Shown here piece after piece: positions 12,861-24,367 of a stretch of 64,000 nucleotides of DNA. Position 1 is the first letter of the stretch. Each line of letters begins with the position of its first letter. The stretch comes from Cyclina sinensis (Eukaryota; Mollusca; Bivalvia; Venerida; Veneridae). The notes below the pieces were generated by a model. It made no database searches, was not told the origin of the DNA, and saw nothing but the letters and a program-made list of their open reading frames with translations. The position numbers and the translations under genes were made by a program. Location: positions 1,792,206 to 1,856,205 of the forward strand of contig JAAONU010000018.1 of assembly GCA_012932295.1 (NCBI GenBank). Direction: 5' to 3'.

Positions 12861-13729
12861 TGTTTTCTATGTTCAAGCTTACTTGTTCTGGTTTCTTTTC
12901 TTTTGGATTCCAGCCATAGTTCCGATTAAATCCGAACACTTAGGTACACAGAATGTACAAATCAGAAACTTTTTAAACCTTACTCTAAAAATTCTAAGTG
13001 AGAATGAATGAAGAAAAACAGAAAATCAAGGTTTTTATACAGAAATCTAGAGAATGTCACCTAACCAACAAAACTGACAACTAACAATTTCACTCGTGTC
13101 ACCTGTACTCCTTACATACCTGCGTCACCTAGAAAAAAAGTAGCAGACACCTGTGTGTCATAATAGCTTCCATGTCCTCTGCGAATATGCCATCGACACC
13201 TGAAGTACCTGTAAGTCCGATCAGCGTGTCATCCCATTGACATAAGGCTTCTTCGTTTATTTTATGTCTTCCGGACTGACATTTTACTGTTACGAAAATC
13301 AAATCAATAAGATGCTGATTTAGTCCCTCTTTAAAATGTAAAAGTTTTTTTTTTATTAAAACCTGGAACCACACCAAAACAAGTGTTAAAGATTAATTTT
13401 GTTTTGTCATTTTTTCATATAATCCATTAATATAACTTATTTTTCCAACAAAAAGTGATGAAACAAACTAGACTCTAAAATAACGACATATTTATTATAA
13501 TTATTTTAGATATCTGCAGCCTGTCCTGGTTAGAAAAATTACGGCTTACGGCTTTTGACGATCTATTAACAATTTTAGGTTATTTAAAGCTGACAATATG
13601 ATGGAAAGACCGAAACTAAACTTTTACGCAAACTAAAATTAATAATCAAATATGTGATTCTGTTGTATATTCTGATGGAACCGAAACTGGCCTTTTATGG
13701 TAATGTATATACTAGACATGATTAAGTCA
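12861..13729. other. Non-coding stretch
   Basis: No supportable gene or bounded repeat. A minus-strand frame at 13129-13377 has no recognisable motif. Confidence 0.4.
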
Positions 13730-13733
13730 TTAA

Positions 13734-14163
13734 AGCGACTGACTCACAGATGGGCCGACGATGAAAAAAAATGTTTATAGAACTTGAAATTCTTGCTGTA
13801 ATTGTGATGAACATATCTAAACTAAGTTACTGACTCATTTTTGTTACAAACAAATATCAAAATATAAAGTTGTACACACTTTTATCGATAAAAAAAATTA
13901 CCCCATAAGTCACGGGGTAAAAACTTTAGTTCTAACATTTATTTCTACGAAAATTGGTAAGTAGTCCATTTGACACTGTGGGGTAGGTCGTTGCACTCTA
14001 TTTTACGGACCGAGAGGTCATGGCTTCGAATCCTGGTTAAGTAAAAACTTTAACTTGTTTTCATGGTAAATAGAAGCACACTATTAAGTTTTTTTCCATA
14101 GTATATCTTCTCTTAAATTTTAAAGAAAAAAGAATTTCAGCTAAATTCTGTGAGTCAGTCGCT
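13734..14163. mobile_element. MITE with TTAA target duplication
   Basis: A 430-bp non-coding element with perfect 17-bp terminal inverted repeats: AGCGACTGACTCACAGA at 13734-13750 and its complement at 14147-14163. TTAA flanks both ends (13730-13733 and 14164-14167). TTAA duplication is typical of piggyBac and some Kolobok transposons, so this is probably a non-autonomous derivative of one of these. The superfamily cannot be settled from ends alone. It encloses a tRNA-like segment. Confidence 0.8.
13978..14048 (+). repeat. tRNA-like segment inside the MITE
   Basis: GTGGGGTAGGTCGTTGCAC (box A-like) is followed about 40 bp later by GGCTTCGAATCCTGG (box B-like), with tRNA-like spacing. Acceptor pairing and a CCA-ready end are not evident, so this is a tRNA-derived SINE head or pseudo-tRNA, not a functional tRNA gene. 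Confidence 0.55.
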
Positions 14164-14386
14164 TTAAAGAGTACGTTGAAGTTTCGCTTAAACGTACTGT
14201 TGAAAAACTTCTTGATTTAAAATTATGAAAGTTGTTGTGTATGCCAGAATGTACGATACTTTCTGTCAGTGGATATAGTTTTTTGCAAGGAAATAATAAT
14301 AAGCTAAGAAACTATTATTACTTATTTTCCAGTTGCAATAAAACGAACAGACCATAGAAAAAAAACTTCTGTTTTATATCCGCGTA

Positions 14387-14726
14387 AATATTCATTCATT
14401 CATTCATTCATTCATTCTTTCATTTATTTATTTATTTATTTATTTATTTTACAATACAACTGTCCAATTAAAGTATTGAATGAAAAGCGTCGATTTTCTT
14501 TTTTAGATGTTTGTGTGAACATTGCGAAATGATTATCTATCTCTCTGAGCTTATTTATCGTCGGTACAGGTCGCCCATATGACCGACGCCCCTTGAAGAT
14601 ATTGGTTATTTTATGTTCAAGATGCAGAAAGTATCCCATTCCAGAGACAACCCTCGTTCTTATGCATGCTCAGTGTATAGCACTGATACATGGGACCTCG
14701 GTTTAACGTCTCATCCTGAAGACTAT
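14387..14726 (-). mobile_element. tRNA-derived SINE, family A copy 1, tail part
   Basis: Read on the minus strand, this matches the body of the SINE at 29276-29545 (GATGAGACGTTAAACCGAGG, CAGTGCTATACACTGAGCATG, GGTCATATGG, GACGATAAATAAGCTCA). It ends in an (AAAT)n/(GAAT)n tail at 14387-14450. Its tRNA head lies at 16699-16788, separated by the mariner insertion. Confidence 0.8.
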
Positions 14727-15114
14727 TACGAGGGTTGATCCAGAAATAATGTCACTACCTTCATATTTTTTTTATTTCTTAAGGTATGGTATCGAAATTT
14801 CTATATGTTAGTTCTCTAAGACTTTTTTATTCACTGACCAAGTAGCGTTAAATTTGACCTTCACATATTTTCACTACACACTATCATAAAACCGTAGTGA
14901 TGCATGGTCGCCGCGCGTGAAAAATATGCCGTGTTGTGGACTTACGATCTCAAATTAAAGTAAAAATTTGCTGAGTAACAATGCGCGAAATCATAGGATG
15001 TTATGATGACGTGACGTCATGAATGTCAGTTATCATGTGCTGGAATTCTATTGATGTGGTTTAAATTTAGCGTGCGTAACCTATGTTTGAAGTCGGGTGG
15101 TGCGTAAGCCAAAG

Positions 15115-15801
15115 ATGTCAATATCCGACAAAACGCCACATCGGGCAATTATTCACTTCTGCTATAAACTCGGGAAGTCGCCATTAGATACGGTCTGCAT
15201 GATCAATGAAACATACGGCGAAACTAAAGTGAACAGAAGGTTAGTGTATAGATGGTTCCAGCGATTCAATGACGGAGATGAGTCACTTGAGGACAAAGAG
15301 AGACCTGGAAGGCCAGTTGATGCACGATCGGATCACAACGTCAAACTTGTTTCAGACGCCGTCAATGAAGATCGACGTTCAACGATTAGAGCGTTATGCG
15401 AAGATCTTGATATGAGCTTCGGTACAGTTCAAAGAATACTACATGAAGACTTGAAAATGAGGCGGGTGAGTGCTCGCTGGGTTCCCCGGTTATTAAAAGA
15501 TGAAGAAATGGCAACTCGTGTAAAGGAATCACAGCGATTTTTACGGCGGTGGAAGAAGGAGGGGTACGACTTTCTGAGACGAATCATAACAGCAGACGAA
15601 ACATGGGTTTATTTCTTCGATCCGGAGTCCAAGATGCAATCGAGCCAATGGAAAAACATCGACTCGCCGCCTCCAAAGAAGGCACGCACCTGCAGGACCG
15701 TTGGAAAGCACATGTTTATTGTGTTTTTCGACATGGAGGGTGTTGTGTTATGCCATGCTGTTCCCAAGGGCCAAACTGTCAATGCAAAGTATTATTCGAA
15801 G
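15115..15801 (+). CDS. mariner transposase, exon 1
   Basis: Catalyses cut-and-paste excision and insertion at TA sites. Exon 1 encodes 229 residues from the ATG at 15115. The N-terminal half holds paired helix-turn-helix DNA-binding regions (around VYRWFQRFNDG and GTVQRILHEDL), with the linker RPGRP between them. The first catalytic Asp is in TADETWVYFFDPESK. The frame is open to an AAG|GTAAGC donor at 15801/15802. Joined to 15957-16340 it gives 356 residues, close to the usual 340-350 of the family. The catalytic spacing and undisturbed frame suggest it was active recently. An in-frame GTG upstream (15097) is not needed as a start. Confidence 0.88.
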
Positions 15802-15956
15802 GTAAGCGCTTTCATATTAAAAAAACACCACTTCCTGTTTTTGAATATGACTAATTCCTTTTAAGATTTTATGACAAATGATCGCTGATTAATATGCCTA
15901 GCTGCAATGTGGAGTCTACCCAATATTTGAGTGATTATAAATTTGCTCTACTGCAG
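15802..15956 (+). other. Candidate spliceosomal intron in the transposase
   Basis: 155 bp, GTAAGC at the 5' end and TTTGCTCTACTGCAG at the 3' end. Removal joins AAG to GTG in phase 0 and restores the mariner frame (...YYSK then VLTTQLM...). Read through, the upstream frame stops at 15862. Most mariners are intronless. Confidence 0.7.
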
Positions 15957-16340
15957 GTGCTAACCACCCAACTCATGACTGCATTGCGTAAAAAGAGAAG
16001 ACATTTCTATGAAGACATTGAGCGGTGTATCCTACATCACGACAATGCCACGCCTCATACGGCACGTGAGACAAGACTCACTCTTGATGTCATGGGAATG
16101 GAGACACTTCCGCACCCACCATACAGTCCGGATCTCGCGCCCTGTGACTTTGCCTTGTTTCCTTACCTGAAAAAACAGCTCCGTGGAACTAATTTCCAGA
16201 CATTGGGTGAACTACAGCAAGCCTGCAACAAGACTTTCTCAGCTCTTTCCAGAGATTGGTTTGGGGATGTTTTCAGAAAATGGGTGTCCAGACACGAACG
16301 ATGCGTATTGCATCAAGGACGGTACTTTGAAAAGGAGTGA
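15957..16340 (+). CDS. mariner transposase, exon 2
   Basis: 127 residues plus stop. It carries the second catalytic Asp (HHDNATPHTA) and the third (YSPDLAPCDF) with exactly 34 residues between them, which is the DD34D signature of the mariner family. The C-terminal region (YFEKE end) is complete. Confidence 0.88.
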   Translation: MLTTQLMTALRKKRRHFYEDIERCILHHDNATPHTARETRLTLDVMGMETLPHPPYSPDLAPCDFALFPYLKKQLRGTNFQTLGELQQACNKTFSALSRDWFGDVFRKWVSRHERCVLHQGRYFEKE

Positions 16341-16590
16341 CAATCAAATAACCTAAACGACGTACGATTCAAATAACGTCCGTGACGTCGTTGGTGCGCG
16401 GCGCTAGTCAATACCCTGCCTCCTTAATTGTCCTATATTTCGAAAGTGGCAAGTCCGATTTAAATAATTTTTGCAGAGTAAACTTCAAAGATAATGAAGT
16501 GCTGCAGTACAAATTTTCCGTTTGATACGTCCATCAGAAAAGATTTCATACGTCCATTTTGAGTTTCATTTTGAGTTTAGGTCATTTTGA

Positions 16591-16661
16591 GAGAGAGACA
16601 GACAGACAGAGATGGACGGAGAGAGAGATTGGGAACGAGGAGAGGGTAGTGGAAGGAGAAA
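16591..16661 (+). repeat. 71-bp exact duplication, copy 1
   Basis: A purine-rich segment (GACAGACAGACAGAGATGG... to GGTAGTGGAAGGAGAAA) that appears identically at 17170-17240. This copy lies inside the mariner, between the stop codon and the right terminal repeat. Confidence 0.85.
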
Positions 16662-16698
16662 TGGAAAATGGAAAATTACTTTTGGATCAACCCTCGTA

Positions 16699-16788
16699 TT
16701 ACTTGTTAGTGGAGGAGCAGGAGTTCGAACTCGGGACCCCTGGTTTACCAGTCCATCGCATTACCACTGGACCACATCCGCTCCTGCG
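16699..16788 (-). mobile_element. tRNA-derived SINE, family A copy 1, tRNA head
   Basis: On the minus strand: GGAGCGGATGTGGTCCAGTGG (box A region) and GGTCCCGAGTTCGAACTCC (box B region), with normal tRNA spacing, then TCCTCCACTAACAAGTAA up to the mariner TA. It matches the head of the copy at 29276. The rest of this SINE continues at 14726 downward. Confidence 0.82.
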
Positions 16789-16799
16789 AAGTGAGTAAT

Positions 16800-17444
16800 T
16801 TTTTTATAATTTTATTTATATATCTGTTTTATCTTGCAAATAAAACTATTGTCCAATAAGATTTTAGTCATAGTACTATTAACGTTATCCAAGTTGATGA
16901 CAGAATCACCTGACCAGTATAGCGCATCCTGGATTAGTTAAAGAGGTCACGTGGGCTTTGGGGCGGAGTTATATCTTCAACGTATTAGAAAATTATTGAA
17001 TAGTAATTAGTACCCATCCCAGTATTTCAACCTCTAGTCGGCTTAATATGATGAGAGCACAAAAGTATTATATTAAACTATCAGAAATATACGGCACTTC
17101 GGGCAAAATCAAATAAAATGTTGGTGTTTCTGTTTATTCACATTAAAATTAACAGTATCAAGCGAGAGAGAGAGAGACAGACAGACAGAGATGGACGGAG
17201 AGAGAGATTGGGAACGAGGAGAGGGTAGTGGAAGGAGAAAAGAAAGAGAAGTTTAAGAAATACAAATTATAGCGATTATAATTCTAAAATATTATTTGCT
17301 AAATAATTAACAGAATTATGCGGCTTAAATTCACCGTATTAATCGAGTTGCTTAAAGTGTTTAAAAGACAATTTCAATCGAGAGAAGGGAAGAGGGGGGA
17401 CTGAAAAAGTAACATTACAAGATTTTAAGTCACACAGTTAACCA

Positions 17445-17481
<37 letters not shown>

Positions 17482-17855
17482 TCCTGAGAACAAACATAAA
17501 TAACTGAACAAATAAGTTTCAGTTTTGTTATTAAATATGAACACGTTAAAGTTCTGATGTCAAAATTTCAAGTTGTGCTACATTTTTATTTGTTTATCGA
17601 AATTAAGTGAGCAGTATTTTGTATTTACAGCATTAACATACAATGTCAATAAATGAGTAGCATTCATTAATTATAAATGATATTGTGGTATAAAAATCGT
17701 GCAAATGGATGTCGTGGTTAAATTTGCAATACTTAATTTAATAATCCATTAACGAATGATATTTGCGAATTTTATAGACAACTTGTAACTTGAAGCAGCT
17801 CTGGTCAAAAGTGCCAAGTTTATGAATATGTTATAGTTACGTAAATTAATAAAGC

Positions 17856-17894
<39 letters not shown>

Positions 17895-18830
17895 TTAGCT
17901 AACTGCAACTGTAAACTGTTTTGAAAAGTTATTATAATGATTTATTTGTAAATGATACGCATCCTCAAAAATCACATTTGTGTTAATTGAATGTTACATT
18001 AAGGATTCTTGTCAAAATATGCGTATATGTTATTCTATATATTGCAAACTATATGCAAGATGCTAGAATCTTTTTCCGAAGCGAATTTCCTGTGTAATTG
18101 GGCTAATTTAATATCTTCCCATAGTTTCAGTCTTTGATCCCTGCGGTTTACGTGGGTCATAAATCTTTGCTGGTATTCAGATTAATTATGGTAATAATTG
18201 TGCAAGCCAAATAAAACATTCAATACCATAAGACCATCCCATTTCCCCGGCGAAGAAATTAAATTAACTGAAATTTACTATTTACAGGGCATATTTCAAT
18301 GGGAATCACGTAAAACACGATATTTATTTATTTATTTACGGCTACAATCCCATTTATATTTTGATGATTTTCGCCAAAGAAATTAAAAACTTTTTGAAAT
18401 TATATCTGTTGATTATAACTATTTTTTTTATTCAGAGATAGTTTCGTGACAAAGATGATACGTTTAATTGAGAATTCACACTTTCGATGAAGCATTTACT
18501 AATGTGTATTTAATCTGGAGTTGTCGGACGAGATGCCAATAATTGGACGACTAATGACGAAACTGATTTTAAAAAAAAAAAGAAAAAGAAAAGTGGACTT
18601 AGCTTGTCTAGTTAAATATTGCCTGAGGTCGATGATACACACATGTGTAGTATATAAATTTATCTGCGACAACTAATTTAAAACCATTAATTTATATTCA
18701 CCTTCAATATTTAATTATGAAGTCTTGAAATATATTTAAATTGTCAACTATATTTTTAAAAATAACAAAACGAAAACAAAATACATACATTAATCAAATA
18801 TTAATATATATCAATGTCTTACTTCAGCTC
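16800..18830. other. Non-coding with microsatellites
   Basis: No gene is supported. It contains the second copy of the 71-bp segment (17170-17240), a (GA)n run at about 17449-17479, a (TTTA)n run at about 17857-17896 and a short TTTA run near 18330. The rest is AT-rich. Confidence 0.5.
17170..17240 (+). repeat. 71-bp exact duplication, copy 2
   Basis: Identical to 16591-16661 by eye; lies about 475 bp outside the right end of the mariner. Confidence 0.85.
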
Positions 18831-18834
18831 ATCA

Positions 18835-19145
18835 AACACGCTGATGTCAAAGAACTTTGCCTTTAATGTTGACCTTGTTTTTGACCCCTGATGACATATA
18901 TTCAAACCTGACTTAGATATCATCAAAACAAACGTTTTGACAAATCAAGACATATGGAACGAAAATGCAGCCTCTAGAATGTTAACAATGTTATTCTCTG
19001 TTTTTATTTTTTGACCTAGTTTTTTCACTCAAGATGACTCATATTCGAACCTGACCTTAATATCATCGAGACACATATTCTGACAAATACTCATGAAGTT
19101 AGAAATGAAAATGTAGTCTGTAGAGTGTAAACAAGGTTTTTCCAT
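18835..19145 (+). repeat. Fragment of a diverged dispersed repeat
   Basis: Two diverged units of about 165 bp share ATTCAAACCTGAC / ATTCGAACCTGAC, ATCATC and GAAAATG.AG.CT.TAGA.TGT blocks. Similar wording occurs at 44480-44680. Non-coding. Confidence 0.45.
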
Positions 19146-20434
19146 GTTCTGACACGCACCATTCCGTCGTCATCCAATTTTGGATTCAGCTGCCCAATTT
19201 TGCTACGAATCGGAAGTTCGATTTTCTTTGTAAGGCACTTATACTCTTTTGGATAACACTCGCGCTGCGCTTTTTTAATAAATAGTGTTAATGCATACTT
19301 TATTTCACCTGCTTTAAACTCACCATGGCTACGGCTATCACGTTTGTATGAACTGTTTGATATAAAACGTAGTACCCAGGCTAATACACGAATCAGATTG
19401 TGCCAGAATGAATATTTGTCTATGTCTATCGCTTCTTGATTTATGTTGGTGACAAAGAATGTATCAATGTCGCCTTTTTGTGGCTTTTGTTTACGTCTTT
19501 CAGTTCAATTTTCCTTTCGCTCTTTTATCACATCTTAGGCCAATTTTCTAGCGGACTCATAAGAAATTTCGACCCTTTCCACCTCATTTCACAATAAGTT
19601 ATTCACTAGCGGCCATTCCATAAAATGCTACATCTGCTGAATTTTTATTCGGCACATATCTCTATTGGTTTGGTAGACTCTTGTCATGAATTTCACTGAC
19701 ACGGTAAGATACGAAAAGCTTGAAAGTACTACTTTTCCGTTGAATCCACTGAAGTACATTCATACTGTCAGACCAGAACACGACTTCGAACATTTTATAT
19801 GGAGGACTCGAACTACGTTGTGCGCCAACCGCACACCCAAAACTGCTGCCATCTGTTCTCTTCTTGGAATACTAGTCGCCTTCAGCGGCGCTACCTTAGT
19901 TTTTAAACAAACAAAGCAAATATCTACGCTCAAATCATTCAATTCATTGCTTACGTATATTGTGACGGCATATGCAGGTTCTGATGCATCAACAAACACA
20001 TTGAATACAGTTGAGTGTATGTCCTAATTATAATTCAACGATCTCTCAACTTTGTTGTCATAAATTTTAGTTCCGATAAACCACGAAACCACTTTTCAAT
20101 TTTATTTCTCAAGTTCTCACCAATCATAGCCATCACACCATAACTTTTCATCAATAGTTTTCCTTGCACCATGAACAGCAAAAGTAATCCCAACGGATCA
20201 AATGATCTAGCTATAACCTTAAACACAAGTCGCCTGTGCGTTTTTCACTGTATGACACACGATTCAATTTAAAAGCGATTTTGTTCGCAACTGACTGCCA
20301 TAAAATTCCCAAAGTTTTCTCTGTTGACAATGATACATATTCTAAGGCTATTTCAATTTTACTATCTTCTGGTGGTACTGACTGAAGCTTCTTTGTCGAA
20401 TTTGACAAAGACAGACTGATACTTTTCGGCGTTT

Positions 20435-21140
20435 TTTAAACGGACATTGCAAAAAAAGAAGAAAAAAAACGCATATCAGAAAAAACTACAGTCAGTAAAC
20501 ACAGCCTCTCTACACAGTCAAAAAGTAGAAGAACAAAGAGCATTGATTTTTAAAGTGATCAGTTAAAAAAGAGACACCAGAAAAAATAACGAAAATGAAA
20601 CCTTGCGGGGTTGCCGCCTTGGAAAGGTCAATGGCAAAACTTTTGCATCGGGGGTTTAAACCAGGTTCTATGGTGCACCACCACATTATCCCCAACAGGA
20701 TTTCATTAGAACAAACAAGTACAAGTTGTCTCGGTGAATACACTCCAACCAAACCATCAATTCGACAATGCTGCATGCAAAAGCACACGAACATAACAAA
20801 ACGCTAATGGCATTGTAAAGTGGAAAGGGTAGGTACACAATTACTTTACTAAACTTTTGGAGTCAAATCAGCAAGAACACGGGCAGGAATAAAAGATACT
20901 GATCGTGTTTCTACGTTCTTTTCAAGATTTCCCAAAAAACCTACATAAACTTATAAACTCCTGCTACCGTCGTGCAAGCAAAGAGGTAAGCAAAGCGATC
21001 AACTGTAAAAGGGTTAATCACCAACAGGCAGAGCACTGTAGAATATCATGTTGGTAGCCTTTCTATTCGAATTTACAGATGTTTTTTACAAATAACATGG
21101 AGAAATTAATACTGTTTTTTATATTCTTTAATTCATAAAT
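20435..21140. mobile_element. Insertion replacing the RT catalytic core of the Pao remnant
   Basis: Non-coding sequence interrupts the reverse-transcriptase frame: coding similarity stops at about 21143 and resumes at about 20430 after the region where YxDD should lie. About 20462-20690 matches 27045-27255 (AAACGCATATCAG, AAAACTACAGTCAG, AAAAGTAGA, GGGGTT.CCGCCTT blocks). Its ends and class are not determined. Confidence 0.6.
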
Positions 21141-22461
21141 CAAGGTATGGAGAGGCGTTCACACCAAAAACGACACGATTGAACTCATAATCATCTGTCC
21201 GTAGATTTGCTTCAGAGTTCCGTAAAAACTGTGAAATGGAAGATTATCTGGTTTAATCTGATATTTTAAATACATTTCGCTTATGTCGCAGACAATTGCC
21301 ACTGGGTGTTTTCTGAAGCGAAGCAAAATGTCAAAGAGTTCATTTCGCAGTTTAGGACCTTCATTTATACAGTTATTTAAGCTTTCATATCCGCATTTTA
21401 CCGATGCGTGGAATACGAGCTGAATCTTCGTCGTATCTTTATCTAATCGCACTACGGAAAAGTGAGGCAAATACCACCGTGGGCTCTTTTCTCTTCCTTC
21501 TTAATTACTTTCGTTATGCAGCTTTTCTCTTTATATTTATCGACTGTTTCTTGTATATTTGTTTAATTTCTGGCGTATTCTTCAATTCATTGTTTTTCTG
21601 TATTTTCCACTATGTCTTGACTTTCTATTCAATGGCATTCCTACTTCTTACCAACAATTTTTATACCTCATGGATTCTTCTGTCTCGGCCAGAACTTGTT
21701 TCTTTTTCAGTGCAGGTAAAGGTTTGTGTGAACTTTTTGAAGGTATGTTTTCTATCTCCAAAAAGTTCTTAAACAGGCTACTTAAATCGTCATGCAAAAG
21801 CTATGTCATATATGCTGCGTTTTCTTTGTGCGCCCAAAAAGTATCCCAATGCACGTCCATCTTGCATATTGCTCTCCTGGTCTTCCGTAAACTTCGTTTA
21901 TTGGAAGATGTATCTTTGGGTGATCAAGTCCGATTATTACGTCAACGATGGGACGTGAAGAACTAAAGTTAGAAACTTTAATATTACTTAATGTGTATTT
22001 TTTACTGTCCACTCCAATCTATGACTTCCATGTTTCCCATAACCCTATTTGTCGTGAAGGCGTTCACTTTAAACCACACTTTCTTATCCACACTCTGTAT
22101 TTCGAATGTTACTGGCACTGAGTGAAACGTGTTGACTTGTCCGTCATGTACACACATTGCTACTTGTTTAATTTCGTCCCTAAATCCTGACTCAGACGGT
22201 TTGATATACGTCTGATATACGTTTAATAACTGGAATTATACGCAGTGCGATATAACTATTTGTCTTCCTATCGGTTGTACTCTTGCTATGACTAGTTAAA
22301 TTTTAGGGTTGGTATGGTGTTGCTACTGGATTAAACGTTTTTTCTCAAACTGTGGATCGACATGAAGCAGCCTGTCGCGTGTTTTCTTGCAGTTGTTTAT
22401 AAATTTCTTAAAATCGATACCTTTATGACTGTCTTTAAACATCATACTTTGCTTTTTTAGT

Positions 22462-23437
22462 AGGGATGGCAACGAATACCAAAATCAATACTCGAGTACT
22501 CGGTCATTTTTCCGATCGAGTACTCGGTTACTCGGATGATTTCCAATGATCTTCAAAGTTTTATCACAATATATTTACACCGTCTGCATGTTACTTTCGC
22601 TTTCTATTTAAATTCATAGATGTGTAACTATAAATAGTACTGCAAGGGAGGTAACTTAAAATTAACCATCAAACAAATTAAATCAACATTATATTTTATA
22701 ACGTTTTAATTAATGCAATATCAAGTTTAAAACATGTATAACAGTTCATATATCTACGTTATTTCACAGCTACATAATGTACATTTAATAGTCTTGCTAT
22801 TAGCACAGCGTTTGAAATATTTCCAAGCATCAGATTTTGCAGGCGGCACTTTGACTCTTGAAATTCTAATATCTTATTCTAAACAAAAACTTTATCAATA
22901 TTTAAAAAGTTAATGATATTTATGGATTTATATGCGTAAAGAAGAAAAGGGAGTTACTCTCCTTTATTGAGTAAAGAATAACAAACGCTTAATCGGGTCT
23001 AATTACTACCTTTAATCTAACATTCATAATAGCAATCTGGCCATTTGCTGTTTTCAAAACATATACCTTAAAACAAGTTTCGGCTACAAACTATTACACA
23101 ATTAAAGGTAATTAAATACTATAAGAGGTCGAATGACGTAAGCGACACAGGTGTTCAATCCCATGCGCGTGTCAAACTGTTGATCGCCTCGTTAAATTAT
23201 AATTTAACGATATCATTTTCGCACCTCTGCAAGGATGTTTTGATTGCATTTAAGAGGTATTTATGAAGATACATGTACATCTCCAAATTTCTGAACAGAT
23301 TGGATTCACCAACCTTTCTAAATCGCAAAAAATAGAAATTATATATTTTTGCCGAGTAATCGAATATCAATTTTGTTAACCGATATTCGGACGTTCGATC
23401 GAGTACTCGGTTAACCGGTTACTCGTTGCCATCCCTA
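22462..23437. mobile_element. Non-autonomous hAT-type element
   Basis: 976 bp with terminal repeats TAGGGATGGCAACGA at the left and the complement at the right, flanked by a perfect 8-bp duplication TTTTTTAG (22454-22461 and 23438-23445). An 8-bp duplication and the TAGGG start fit hAT. Subterminal regions repeat GAGTACTCGG several times at both ends, a likely transposase-binding motif. No transposase frame is present. Removing it rejoins the Pao gag remnant. Confidence 0.9.
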
Positions 23438-23559
23438 TTTTTTAGCTTTAGTCCACATATCATGAACCGGCAGTGGTTTGAACCGTTCACATTCCCACAA
23501 TGACTGCAAGGACATATTTTGAACAATCTTGGGGGTCTGCTGCGTCCTGTTGTTAAAAG

Positions 23560-24367
23560 AAACAAGAGCTTGTCAGAGACAAAGCAACAGTCCCTTACCG
23601 GTGCAATGTTTATCTCCCTAACTCCAACCCATATGTGGAAATTGACTAAAGAATTTGTCTGAGACATGCATAATCACAATATGATCCTCTATCCATGTAC
23701 AAAATATCATCAAAGAAGAAAACGTCATAGGTCAAGGTCATTTAGAGGTTAAGGTCACAGAAATATATGTTGTTGAAAAGGTCTTATCAAAGGGACTGTT
23801 TTGACCAAGTTTGAAGTAATTAGGTTCAGAAATAAGGAATTATGGCCAAACTTATAGTTTTTGGACAAGAAAGGTCAAGGTCATTCAGAGGCCAAAGTCA
23901 CAGGAATGGTCTTGTCCAAGGTATTGTTGTGGCCAAGTTTGAAGTAATTCCATTCAGTAATAAGGAAAATATGGCCAATGGTAAAGTTTTCGGAGGAAAT
24001 GACTGATAAACGGACGGACAGTTCCTCCTTTAGTTTCATAAAAAAATGAGGTGGATATTCTTCATACTGCTATTTATCCATATTTCAAGTTTCATAAAAA
24101 TATTTGAAGCACATTTTGAGTTATCACAAATATTGCTATATTTGCCATATTTTAAATCTATTTGTTGCCATAGCAACCAGATTTTTCAACATAGGAAGAA
24201 AAAAAGACGTGTATATTCTCCATACTGCCATCTATCCATATATCAAATTTCATAAAAATATTTTCAGTAGTTTAGGCGTTATCTCGGGATCCAGTTTTTG
24301 CGGACGGACGGACTGACGGAAGGACGGTAAACCTATAGTCCCCTCCCGTGAAACCGGTAGGTGACTA
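23560..24367 (+). repeat. Internally repetitive element with hairpin end (copy D1)
   Basis: Starts AAACAAGAG at 23560. The body contains AGGTCAAGGTCA at 23729-23740 and 23872-23883 (143-bp spacing). It ends in a GGACGGACGGACTGACGG run and a stem-loop at 24336-24367 (TAGTCCCCT...AGGTGACTA). The frames here are non-coding artefacts. Confidence 0.75.

Larger units (their letters stand above)
14729..16696 (+). mobile_element. mariner-family transposon (DD34D)
   Basis: About 1968 bp, bounded by inverted repeats CGAGGGTTGATCC (14729) and GGATCAACCCTCG (ending 16696), with TA on both sides (14727-14728 and 16697-16698). TA duplication, the end sequence and the enclosed transposase all agree. It sits inside a minus-strand SINE, whose halves rejoin across the TA. 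The 350 bp between the stop codon and the right end are longer than usual for mariner and include a 71-bp segment repeated at 17170-17240. Confidence 0.9.
19150..23559 (-). pseudogene. Decayed BEL/Pao retrotransposon (gag-pol remnant)
   Basis: Read on the minus strand, translated fragments follow BEL/Pao order: zinc-knuckle region (23559-23446 and 22461-22330), protease-domain C-terminal part (about 22200-21800, GLDHPKIHLPINEVYG), reverse transcriptase up to FGVNASPY (21470-21143), post-RT connection (20408-20040, KTLGILWQ and FDPLGLL), RNase H (19999-19600, FVDAS and FWSDS) and integrase N-terminus (to about 19150). Frameshifts and stops separate the pieces. The YxDD catalytic segment is missing, replaced by 20435-21140. 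A hAT element splits the gag part. No LTRs are recognised. This is a dead, old copy, unrelated in age to the one at 59837. Confidence 0.85.

Noticed and set aside
20595..20807. Plus-strand open frame of 70 residues
   Set aside because: It falls inside the unidentified segment also found at 27045-27255, which does not keep this frame.
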